Shown here: positions 30,212 to 41,800 of the stretch, one piece after another | Layout of the letters: each line of letters begins with the position of its first letter | Position numbering within the stretch: position 1 is the stretch's first letter | Origin: Dipylidium caninum | Lineage: Eukaryota; Platyhelminthes; Cestoda; Cyclophyllidea; Dipylidiidae | Direction of reading: 5' to 3' | NCBI GenBank assembly: GCA_017562135.1 | Contig: QEYB01001046.1 | Coordinates: 5,146,001-5,210,000, forward strand | DNA length: 64,000 nt | The notes under the pieces: generated by a model | Told to the model about the DNA's origin: nothing | What the model saw: only the letters and a program-made list of their open reading frames with translations | The model's database searches: none | Position numbers and translations under genes: made by a program

Positions 30212-33200
30212 TCACTTTTCTTCCTCTACTAGGGGCGTGGAGTGGGGGATTCGTGGCGTTATGAGCGGCTGTCGGCTGCACAGCGACTCCGGCCGTGAGG
30301 AGTGGAGCGAGTCGCGATCTTGACAGGCAGAGGTCTTCTGGGATTTCGGGAGGGGAGCCAGGCTGTCTGGACGCATTGGCAATTCCGGCGGTGGGTTATC
30401 CTCTATAGAAATCTCGTAGTCATTGGAATTGAATGTGCTCAAGTCGCCTTCCCGTGTTAGAGGGGCCGTAACTGTACAATATTCGTAAAACTGGTGTGCA
30501 TTGTCGGTGTTCTGGCAATCCGCGGAGTCACTGATGATGACGGAATTGTAGAACACGTCCTTGAAGGGGATACGCTCCGTGACGGGGTATTCATTGCCAC
30601 TATGACTGTAGACGAGTGGTCCTGGCGGGTTCTGGGGCTTTCTACCACACAAAATGCCGACAGGTACATCCAAAAGGCTTAAATATACCGCAGGATGCAA
30701 GCAAGGAGAAGAGTGGACGATTACCGGTGGAGGGCTCTCAGGCGCAGAGTGCAGGGAACAACCGCGCAGAGGAGGATGGCGAGAAGGCCCGTCACGACGC
30801 AACTCGTGATAATCGTGAAAGTCCACTGAAAGCGTCGAGACAACCGTTAATGCCCCTGGAGCTCTCGTGCCTGCCACTAGCCGCGTCCAACAGTAAGGAA
30901 AGTCTAGCGGACCCTTCTTGGCCCCACAATTAAAATTGTGGGGCCACTCTAAACGTTGATTCGCACTTGTCCAAAGACAACAGTTCTTAAGAATTGCCCT
31001 TGCGACAATACTTAAGGTGGTTCATAGTTCCAATGCTCAGAATAATTAAGAGGAGAACTGTAAGAAATCCTTACGTCTGGAACAGTGCACAATTCTCCTT
31101 TCCATCCACTTGTGCAGTTGCAGATGAACTTAAAGTCCTCCATGAGATCTACACAAATCCCGCCATTTTTGCAAACGCTGATTGACTTGTTAGTTTTGTT
31201 TGCGGATAGTGAGAAGAAATTGGGCCTCTTGTGCACACCGAAGAGGTCTTGGAGATCGGCGTCAGCAAGTTTCTGGCTGGCGACCTCGCACGGCGAGCGC
31301 TGCACGTCGCACAGTCTGCCTGTCCATTGGATCGGACAGTTGCAGGCAAGGCGTCGTGCTTCCCCTCCGTTCTGACGCACTGGCCTTGGTTTTTGCACGG
31401 AGATGGGACACAGGGGTTGTATCCGGCGTAGCAATGCTCACCTAGCAGAGGACGTCAGTCAGTCAGTCAGTCAGTCAGCCAGGGCCTCCTCTCGCGTCTC
31501 CCCATTCTCCCTTTCTCGAAATAGGCCGCAAGTGAGGAGGCTCAGCTCACCACAAAACCTCGGCACTGGGGACTGAATTACTCGGGTAGCATTAAAGCGG
31601 GTCGCGGTTAACTTCTTATCAAGACCAAGTTGATTTTGACAGCTTAAGGCGGCCGCCGCTTTTCGGTCAAGTGGGTAAATTTTTGTGAACTCGTATGAAC
31701 ACGCTCACCTTCACTCCCTCCACAAATGCACTTGTAGCCGGCTGCCGTATCCACGTTGACGCATTCGGCTTCTCTAACACACGGTTTGTAGAAGCAGGCG
31801 TCTGGTCGCTCGCAAAACTGCCCGCGAAAGCCTATTTGTTAGGAGCAAAGGACAGTGAGGTGCGTCGCAGACCTACACAGCAGAATTGGGACATTTCGTG
31901 TCTGTGGATGATGGCCGCCTTTGCCCCGGTCCTGCTGCCCTTCAGGTTGGTCGCTGCTCAGTCCTGGAAGCGCAACCGTGCCCCGCGAAACTCAGTACGC
32001 GAGGGCCGGTCGGGGTTTGGTGACTACGAGGAGGCGAGAAAAGACGTCCCAAATGATTGTTCCATTATCTCCACCCTCCCCATAGCACGGACCGGGGCTG
32101 GCGTGGCAGCCCACTTTGCGCTCATGGAGGCAATACGTTGCCGTAGCGCGCAGTGGAGGTTGGACAACGACTTGCCGACGGCATGCCAACTTGTTTCTCA
32201 ACTACTAGGCCACAGAAGCCAATCGTACTGGCCTACAATAGGTGGGGGGGGGGGGGTGCAGGAGGAGCAGCAGGCCGCCCAAACATTCCGTCCGGCGGAA
32301 AACCAAACAGTCGTCGCCAGAGCACTCACCCGGAAGGCATATGCTGCTCCCATTTTCATGGCAGCCCACCACGCTGGGGTACTTCCCTGGGAAACATTCG
32401 ACTGAACACTTTTCCCCGTAGAAGCCCTCCGCGCAACTGACAGCCAAAAGGACTGTGATGCTGTGGAGGAGGAAATTGCCTGTCACCAGCAGTAGGACAA
32501 TAAAATTTTCCATCACTCAAAAGGGTCCTAAAAACTACTCCTTTTTGGCGATAGTGGAAAGAGGGAGGAGAGAGGGGCTGACTGATGCGCTCGACTGGCA
32601 ACCTCTGAATATGCCATGTGAACACTTCCGCGGCTGAGTGGGTGGATGCGAGTCGGGACTGACAGCACGTAAGGACGCCCGGAAGCGCCCCCTTTCCACC
32701 GCATCAGCCCCGTATTTGCCTCCAAACGTCTATGGGTTTCGAATGCTCAAATGCATGCACGATAAGTCACCGCAGACACTTACTTCACTTGGCCATTGTG
32801 TTCCGTACTATCCCTTTTGACAAGACCAGCATTTATTTCGGTGTTGGCGACTGGCACTTTGATGAAATGATTTTCAAAAGTGGCAATGAGATCGTGAGAT
32901 GTAAAACGATCGTTGTCGTAGGCTGATATTTCAATGTCTACCTGTTCCTGAGAATCAAAGGGGGAGAAAAGAATTGGTTGAAACAAAAGGAGAAGATGGG
33001 ACGAGCCTGTGCCCAAGGCGCCAGCAGCAGCTTACCGGAACTGGATACTTCAGCGGAATTCGGAAAGCGTTCTTCCCGCTGTACTTGACGTGGGACTTGT
33101 CATAGTGGGTTTCCGTTGACGTCGCGTAAAGGTCACATTTTTTCGATCTTTTGCACAAAAAGTTCCCATTAAATTACCGTAAACTTTGGCCGACTTGTAG

Positions 33201-34930
33201 GAATTATAAAGTTCATGAGAGTATTTACTTTGTACAGAAACTTAAGGGGATTTTCGGCCTCGCAATATGCAAAATGGTTGGCGGATCAAAGTCCGCAAGT
33301 CCCGAACCAGACCCAGGCACGGCCGGATTAATGGGTGGAGGGCAAGTTGGGTGGCCGAGCACCCTCCAGCTCTTATTTCGGTCCTATCGATGGACGTTGC
33401 GTGGGCATTTAAGTCCACCTTCCCCCCCCCTAACCACCTAAGACAGGGCAGGGTCCTTCATTTCTGGCAGGCATTTGAAATCTTTAGCTTTAGTCATGTG
33501 AAATGATATTTCTAGTATAAACTCATACTCCTATTGGGAACTCGTCTTTAAATGACTCCTAAGTGACGGAAGCAGATTTGCCAGGCGTTAAAAGTGAGGA
33601 GGCGGAGGGGGAGGTGAGGCGGGAGGACGTACGAGTTCGCCGAGTTGATGCAGATGTTGAAGTAGGTGTCACACCAATTGTCGTTGAAAGATCGGTCGCA
33701 GTAGCCATCGGCGGCCTCGTGTTTTGGATTTGTGTAATACAAGGAGAGACGAAGGTTGGCGACCACCTTCTGGATCCAGAGGGATTAGAAAATAAATGTC
33801 GATAAGGGAAAACACTCGATTCGAAAAAGGGATTTCTTCACCCTGCTGGCTGAACACTTTGTCCCTGAGACCCACGAATTTCAGCACACACACAAGAGCA
33901 CTTCCCTCCTGCGACGTGGGCACGCAATGCGGAATGAGATGGGGGCCTCCGAGTGGGCTGACTGGGGCAGTCGCACTAATGAGGCCCGCGAGGCCGTTGG
34001 CGCAGTTGAGGCTGCTGCCGCGTCCACTGACATTTCGCTCTAGCTCGAGATGCTTTGCATCCAGCGTGAGAAAATTTCCGTGTGTCTTTCACTGTGAATA
34101 TGCCAAATTACTCACTTTTTCCTGCTTCAGCTAAAAAGACACTCATACCCTGCGGTGTGCCCGAAGTGGCCTCTGATTGCCAATTTTCACCATGTCAAAT
34201 CATCTTTTCGCCTTTCATATTGTGATTAGCAAACGTTTTAAGACTGGTGAATGTGGTGGCTAACAAATAAGATCCAAGTGCCATTAGGCTAGTCCGAGCG
34301 TTGAGTGGTGGGAGCATCACCGGCTGCGATGCCTCCTAATTTGAACCATCAGAGGAGATCTCCGTTTTCCGGACAGGTTACAAGTATCCGCTTCGAGGTA
34401 GCCCTTCAAAACGACCGACGGCATACTCAGCGTAACAGCAAGGAGGACGCAGAGGACCGCGGAGACGAGGTGAGGCTTTACAGGAAGACCTAGACTCCGC
34501 CCCCCTGTTCGGATCGGCATTTGCCATCGGCGAGGGACGCAGCTGCAACCAACTTGACAGACGTCCGAGAGAAGGCGGCTGGGCATGTCCGTATTAGCAA
34601 GCATGAAGCTCAGCAGCTCGCTGCAAAGGCTGCTCTCGCAATAAACGCAATTCAGGCTGGTGAAACGGAACAATATCTCCGGCAGGCTATTTACTCGAGG
34701 GAAAATGGTGTATATTTTACAGTTAGGTGAAGAAATTTATTTGGTAGCCTATAGCCTATACGTTGGTTTAACGACAGAATAAAATTCCGACAACATTTAG
34801 GGGCGAATCAATAGACAGTTTTGGTACATTTTTAAATATTCTCTCGACCTACCCCTTCTTGTGCAGCTGATAGTGATTCAGTGAGGAAAAATGCCAGTCC
34901 GATCAAGGCCCACATGAGCTCATTATTCAT
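30212..34930 (-). CDS. Delta/Serrate-type Notch ligand, copy A
   Basis: Paralogue of copy B. Nine exons: 34930-34853, 33769-33633, 33147-33036, 32947-32784, 32460-32330, 31831-31709, 31441-31075, 30825-30725, 30677-30212; about 559 residues. Signal peptide MNNELMWALIGLAFFLTESL; MNNL/C2-like module (LRLSLYYTNPKHEAADGYCD, NWCDTYFNICI, then VDIEISAYDNDRFTSHDLIA); DSL domain CAEGFYGEKCSVEC...GCHENGSSICLPG closing with FRGQFC in the next exon; three EGF repeats (CVPSPCKNQGQC; CKNGGICVD; GWKGELC); membrane span FTIITSCVVTGLLAILLCAV; a 170-residue tail rich in Pro, Ser and Thr with many Tyr. The tail does not resemble that of copy B. Oddity: EGF2 needs one extra base at the CCCC run 31362-31365. Intron phases match copy B throughout. 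Confidence 0.87.
31362..31365 (-). other. One-base frame break in Delta-like A EGF repeat 2
   Basis: The frame entering the exon reads CVPSPCKNQGQCVRTEG and then loses the EGF pattern; the neighbouring frame then supplies ARRLACNCPIQWTGRLCD and everything after. One added G (minus strand) in the GGGG run makes a complete EGF repeat and also makes the exon length fit its phases. Confidence 0.75.
31454..31478. repeat. (GTCA)n microsatellite
   Basis: About six GTCA units directly upstream (intron side) of the EGF2-3 exon acceptor of Delta-like A. Confidence 0.9.
34317..34523 (-). other. Possible signal-peptide-like exon in Delta-like A intron 1
   Basis: Open minus-strand stretch with a hydrophobic segment (HLVSAVLCVLLAVTLSMPSV) followed by LKGYLEADTC. 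It could be an alternative first exon or nothing. The exon chosen for the gene model (34930-34853) splices in phase and parallels copy B, so this one is not needed. Confidence 0.2.
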
Positions 34931-35202
34931 CTCAAACCTAAAATGACCGCATTGCGCAGATATGAGACTACCTCTGGCACCGACGTCTACATCGACTTTC
35001 AGTACAGAGGACACTGTTATTTACGTTTCATTCAGTGAAACTGTGCGTGACTACAGGCACACGCAGGTGCCTGATCTGATTGTTCGATTGGAGTGAGCCA
35101 ATAAGAAGCCTTCATCACTTATCTACAGGAGTCTTTCTCTCCATCCCCTCGATTCCACTTCTAACCAGTCACTTTTCACTGTGGTGTGGGCTCCGCTGTC
35201 GA

Positions 35203-35235
<33 letters not shown>

Positions 35236-38200
35236 CACTGAGCGCCGTGACTCAAAATCAACGGCGATGGTGTTGGTTGAGGACAGTAACGAAGTCTTAG
35301 GTGCCACACCAAATCTACTGAACGAATAAAAATTGGAGTGGGTGGAAAGGACGACATTGACTATCGTCAACAGTGATGTCACTTCCACATCATAAAAATA
35401 TGCATCGCCTAAAAAGTACCTTATTTTGAGGTTTGACCTTATGTGTGAGTTACGAAAGTGGTTTTTACAACTAACATTTTGCTGCCTTAACAATGACTCT
35501 ATATCTGTATTGCTAATGTACATTATTGCATCCTGGTACGGCCCACTCTCCAGAAGACTTCTTAAGTAACTCTACTTTAGAGAATCATAATAAGTAAATA
35601 AGCCAAATTTAGCAATGACGCCAAAAATCTATGGGCGTCCACTGCACTTCAATGTCCTACCGATAATTAATTCCGTTCTGGTATAGTTGGCAAAAGATAA
35701 TCACTCTGTGGTCTATGCTCAAAAAATTTCTTCTGTCTGCTAGCACAACGAATGTGTACGTTTTACTTACATAGGACCCCACGAACTTATTATATTATAC
35801 ATGGTTCACGTCGCCTTCTTTGACTTAATCTGGCTGTTCGACACCTACGTATACAACGATAGCAAGTCAAACTGTATTAATCTTACTTTTATAAAATAAA
35901 TATACCACTCGCGGGATAGCAGGGTGCCAACCCAATGTAAAAGAAATAGATTGGCTATAGACATACATTCTCCTGGTTATTTAATCTAACTTGGAAAAGG
36001 TTTCTTTATTCTAATGGAATCGCCTCGGGACATACGTGTTGGGAGTCAGCTATGGAATCTTATTTCTTTTAGCTTCTTGGCCATGACAACTAGAGAAATA
36101 TGTATAGACATTTAATTATAATACCAAACTAAAAGGAAGAACTTTGATTATATCGCTAAAATGTCGATTAGTAGTCCTAAAATAAAACGGGATTGGAAAT
36201 TTTCTTCAATGCAAGCATATGGGAGAGGATTGTCGAGCTCAGTTCCTCACTTTGTCAGAGGTGAGATGACACCACTCCGATTAACGAGACCGCGTACGTA
36301 GGCATATACTGTAAGGGAGTGCAGTCAAGTGGCGAAGGTGAAGGATTCTATCGTGCCTTTTCAAGTAAAATGACCTATAAACAAGGTTGGGGTAATGTCG
36401 ACATGAATTAAAATTTAAAAATAGTAGAAGCACAATATTTTTGGGAATCTACGAAACCAACGCATTTTGATGCAAAATTTAGCAGTTACCTTATGATCAG
36501 CATTTGCCCCACAACTTCATAACTTAAAATATTTACGTCGTTGATTTATGATTTACACATTGTAATTAAATATAAAGACCGCTAATGTTATCCTTGTTAT
36601 TGTTAAGCACATCCACCGATAACCTTGACCTTGTTTTAACGCGTTACCCTGAGCGCAAGAGAGGGAGCTTTTTGGAGTTTTACCTTGACCTAGACCGGGC
36701 AATTGGACGCATGATCGCAGAAATATTTGAAAACGAGACAAGCCCGTTTAAAGACATTTATTTCGTTGGATTTAGAATAGGGCAAAAATTTAAGGGGAGG
36801 AGCCTTGCCAGTTTTAACGCTAATTTCTTGCGTTGGGGACCACGAACTACATACATTAAATCGAGTACATAATCTAAGAACTCGGTGGCAATAGATAAAT
36901 TTTAAGAATTGTGTTTTATAATGCCGACGGCTGTAATACTGGACGAGTGCTTTTATTTCTGATTGTTATTTGTTTTTCAAGGGAATAATCACGCCACAAG
37001 CATTGTCATTTTGTGCTTGATAGTATATGAAAGAATTGTTTACGAAAATGTTTTTCGGTTTGGTTTATAGCGATAGCATTCTCCCATTCTGATTCATCGT
37101 GTAAAGCTTACAATTACTAACGCATGAAAATAGAGCTCTCCTCAACTGTGGAATTAATTGTATATTATTCATACATAAATTATAGAATTGTCTACCTTTA
37201 AACGCTGCCTTTATTTCTTTTATAGTCATACTAACCTCTTTATGTCTGTTCATAACAACAATTGGTTTGAACGAGGATGATAGTACATTTTGTCGGCTGA
37301 GATCTACGATTTTTTATCCGTGCTTATTGTTCTATTGAGGACACCATTTTCAGCCTTGGACAATCGACTGTAATGTCATGTCCGAATTTGCTATTACCCA
37401 TTTATTTATGTTGTGGACTCGTGAATCCCTTTCTTAGAGTGGCAAATAAGTGAAGGAAAGAGTTATTGTTACTCTGCTTGTCAGCCATTTTTTGTGGTAC
37501 TGCGTCCACTATAAAATCCAAATAAAAGTCACATCTTGCCATTAGTCGAGGTCTCGACATAGTTTTGGGAGACTATCGGGGGAGGCTCAATTAAACTCCC
37601 TACTAGATTTTGTCGAAGATTGGCAGTATAATTATCTGAATGATCACAGCCGGTGTCACCTTGTAGCTTTTCTTAGATGCACACTTATTTCGTCTTTACT
37701 AACGTTTGTGGTGGGCCACTTTTTAGAATGTCCTGGTCTTATTGGGCCTCATTTCCTGCTGTAATGTGAACTTAATATGGCAACTAACGCCGGTCAATTT
37801 TTCATCGAATAGGACGATTGCACGCAATACAATAACTGTCGTCTTTACAGATGGATTCTTATGTGAATTCTTCATCAATTGACATGCAAGTCCTCTGTGA
37901 TTGGAAGCGGTCAAAGTTGAGCACATCACATTGATCGAGTTTCTCATCCTTCCAATTTACTCTTCCTCATACAAAATGACCTGAATTTGATAGAGCACAA
38001 AGCACAACTTATGGAATGTAACTTTTTCGGCATAATTCTAGGTAACGTGGCTACTTTAATTGTCTCCTCGGAGAGCTGTATGTCTAAACATCACTCAGCG
38101 GATTCCTTTGCTCGAGGTCCTACAAACTACCATTCTTTTCCTCCCTCATTTAATATGTACAACAAGGAACCAACGATTTTTCTCATCCCTGATTAAATTA

Positions 38201-38837
38201 GCTTGTAAGCCATTTGTTGTTGACAGCTTTTGAAGAAATTCCAAGGCCACATTTAGGGTGGCGGAGGAACTTTAAGAATCGCATTCCGACTGGAGTTTTG
38301 CGTCATTGCGTTGCACAAAGTTATTTTAAATGTTCTCACCTTTATTCCACCAACTCATCCATCTCTGCATTCTCAACTTTAGGATTATCTGGACCTTTTG
38401 GAATAATGTGGTGGAACGCTAAAAAACGCCGAATTTGGTGGCATTCGATGAAGGAGTGGGAGAGGCCTGGAGCCCAGTATATTATTGCATGCGAGAAGAC
38501 TGTCCTCCGCCCGATGGTCGCGTTTACTTCCTATCAGCGCGCAAACAGGGACGTGGGCTGTTTTGCTTCAGTCGGCCAATTCTCATGCAGAGTCCGCACT
38601 GTGAAGCCCCGTTTTAAAGACGGAGTCCAATTCGCAGCCTCTTCGCGATTCTCGCTCCCACCTACGTTGTTCGGCCCGGTGTATGCGCTCGTGAGGTGAG
38701 AAGAACTGACTTCCCGAAAGTTAATGGAGGTAGTAGATTATAAATAGAAAAAGGCACAAAGACTGGGTTACTGTTGTGTCGAATGAGAGATTAAGGTGAA
38801 GTCAAGAGGTCGCTCGAGAATGGGTGACTTTCGATTT
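34931..38837. other. AT-rich stretch with no recognised gene
   Basis: Between the start of Delta-like A and the protocadherin tail. Base composition returns to that of the left part of the window. A plus-strand open stretch at 36585-36872 (95 codons, containing LDLDRAIGRMIAEIFENETS) loosely recalls a SEA-type fold but has no supporting neighbours. Another at 38435-38617 contains paired cysteines. I do not call either as a gene. Confidence 0.4.
35205..35233. repeat. (CA)n microsatellite
   Basis: About 14 uninterrupted CA units. Confidence 0.95.
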
Positions 38838-41800
38838 CTAAACAAAGCTCGCTTCATGTACGGTGTATGTCAACGGCAGTTGTGATGGTAGCGGTTGATG
38901 AGCAGTTTCAGTGGTAGGTGGGTGAAAGCCCGGTTCAGAATTGACCAGTATTTCTTCTGTCGCTTGACTTTCGGACTCCATCTGATTGTGTGGAGGCGCT
39001 TGGAACTGTTTTCCTTCTCCTATGCGCACTTTCTTTGATGTCAAAATTTGTTCGTCCGACACAATCAGCTTAGCATTGGGGTCAGTAATTGATTCGAGCT
39101 CCTCCTCCCCCTCCTCTTCCTCATCATCCACCTCGTCCTCCTCGAATTCGCCTTCAACGAAGGCCTCACTGAGGGAGTTGGGACTGCTGTGTTGGTCAAA
39201 AGCCCCGCTAGCGCCTTCATCTGATGTTCTGGTGCCTTCTGCTTCCCCAGTTGAATCTATTTGGGCAATGGGCGCAATCGGTATCCTGACTCGTTTCATT
39301 GTTGCCATTGGCTCTATGAGTGAAGTCACGTCGCCGTCGGGAGCCATTCGAGCGTTTAAAGCAGCGTAGCGATTATTCGCGTTTGTTATAGCATACGTGC
39401 AGGTTGGTTGTCGGAGTCGACCATAGGGAGGAGTTGAAACCGCAGGTGGATTTATCTCCACAAAGTGCTCCAGCGGTCGGCGCTGACGCTGCAGAGTGGC
39501 CGACAAAATGTCCAGATCATGGTAAGTGTGCTGCTCATTGGCGAACACGTACGGTTGCCTGTGATGGAGACTATGGGGAGAATATAGTGATGCATCGGTA
39601 TTGTTGGGTTCGGAAATTCCTCTGCAGTGAACCACATGGGAAGGGGGACTGCCGACCATGGGCGTGTACACGTAAGGCGGGTGAATGTAGCGGTAGGGAT
39701 GGGTGGAAGCCACCATCCCAGGGGTTGGTTTGAGGCTGGTACAGCGCCGTTGGAAAGTCGCCGAATCGTAGTCCACGTGGTGACCGAAGTTTATACTTTG
39801 GGGATTCGTCTTCTTCCCCAAAAGTGAGCCAAAGACTGTGGAAGGAGCCTCTGCCCCCTGCAATCCGTCGCGGGACACGGTCTGGGGGTACTGGAAGGCG
39901 GAGCGTGTGACGACATCCGAATACTCGGGCGCACCCATCGACTCTTCAGGCCCTCCAGGCCCCGTAATGTATACCGACTCCAGGTTGGTGAGGACAGCCG
40001 CGCTCGCGCTCATTCCCCTTCGGAGGCTGTAGCCCGACGCGGAGGCAGATGCGCGCTTGCTGTCAGCTTAACAAAAGTAGCAAGGATACCCATCACGTGC
40101 ATTCAAGCGACCAGTCTACGGCCCTAACAACTGCTCATACCGCTGTGAGACACGGCAGTGCCGCCATATGGAAGCGGCTTCGCGCCTTGGCTGTCACCAA
40201 AGCATATTCCACGTGCTCTTAAAGCAGGCTGCTTACAAATGATGTACTTACCAATTGGACTGAGGGCCAACGTATCTGAAACTCGGCCTTCGGGCAAGTT
40301 GTGCCTTTCAAAGTTGTTGTCCACAAACAATATCTTTCCTGGGGCTTGGGTGCCAGGAAGCACGCGGTATAAAGAAGCCTTATCATTGACTTCGAGACCC
40401 TAAAGCGGTGAATTCACTTCAGTCAAATGTGATAAGTTTAAGTGTCAGCAAAATATAAGCATGGCAACGTCACATTTAATTTGATTGGCCACGCTTAATG
40501 GTCAGATGCTCATCACTCGGCTTCACTGCGATTGCCGCGAAGCAAGCGGGAAATAGGTGGAACGAGCGTTTTACTGCCTAAAGCATTGCTTCTCCTTTGC
40601 TCAGGCTCGGAATCGGGGGCCCTCGAGCATCGAGGTGAAACCACCCTTCAAAGGTCTCGAGAAGGGCCTCGGACGTAGGTGGACCGCCACAAGTCCCATA
40701 TAGGAGCTCTGGCTGGAATGCTGCCAGTGGAAGTCTACCAACCCATTAATTGGCCTCTCGTTTCAGTTTAGGGTACTGTCAAACGGGATGATATTTATTT
40801 TAGCACACTAAAGTAAATACTAATTGGAACGAGGAATAACCGGTACCTCTGGAAACAAACGAATTCCCTGCTTAGCTTGTGTGAGAGCATTTTTCCGAGC
40901 CTTCGAACTTGGTTCACATGCCAGAGTGTTCGCACGGGCTAACACCTGACCCGGCAGAAGCCTGCCAGATGAATCTCACCGGGCGCAGGCAGTCAGGGAG
41001 AGGCTCTCGCCTCGGTGGACATGCGGTAGTGACACAAGCGCTTGAAAGTGCCTACCTCAGTGGCCGCGGAGTTCTCAATCTTGTAGTTGCCCGAACCATA
41101 GTCAGGAATCGTGGGCGTCTCCACATCTAAAAAAGGGCACTAGCAGTGACAAAATCCGTGTGACGGTCTCCCCCGATACAGGCACTGACAGCAGTTTAGA
41201 CAGTTTTACTGACATTTAAAGGTGACGTTCATCATAGTAACTGCAAATGGGCAACTTCCTTAATGCTGCAGAAATCATTACCTCCCATTGCTGTCGGGCT
41301 CATTAGAGGGGGGGGGGGAGTGTCGAGGTTAAATGTTACACACGGAAGAGCATCACGCCTAATTGGTTTTGGCCGACACTTTCCGCCCACATTCTATCAT
41401 CCTACGACGTGTGTTGCCAAACGCTTCCTGCGTTTTCAGTCAGGCTCGGTGGGTGTGGGCCAGCAAGGGCTCGAAGGGCACCTTTGCTGAATGGTGGGAG
41501 TTGCCTTCCTCTCCACGCCTCCTTAAGCCCCTACTTCGCCGACTTAATCTCTTGCACGGCGCGTGTCTGACCGACCACACCTCTTTTGTACGCTTTCCCT
41601 CTTGCCCGAAAGTCAATTTTTCTAATGGCCGGAACACGCCGTCACCTTGTTGTGACAATAACGGCGAGTTTTGTTAAACGGCTTCCCTCAGGGAAAGTTG
41701 ACAGCTCAAAGTGGAGGAGCCTGCTCTGCCTGCTGCCAACACCCCGCAAGATTCACGCTACTCGTAATCGCACCTACGTCCGATTCCTACTCGCCTACGA

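Noticed and set aside
31454..31478. Short tandem array considered as CRISPR-like
   Set aside because: Perfect 4-base units with no spacers, in a eukaryotic intron: a microsatellite.
31695..32405. 236-codon open stretch on the plus strand
   Set aside because: Lies antisense to the EGF1 and DSL exons and introns of Delta-like A. Composition is that of a GC-rich shadow; no domain seen.
36585..36872. Possible SEA-domain exon
   Set aside because: Loose resemblance only; no neighbouring exons, membrane span or cleavage motif.
40252..40363. Reading through the donor at 40252 into the open frame that follows
   Set aside because: The frame ends in a stop at about 40124 and would remove the 400-residue tail. 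The GTAAGTAC donor is strong and splicing downstream restores a long frame.
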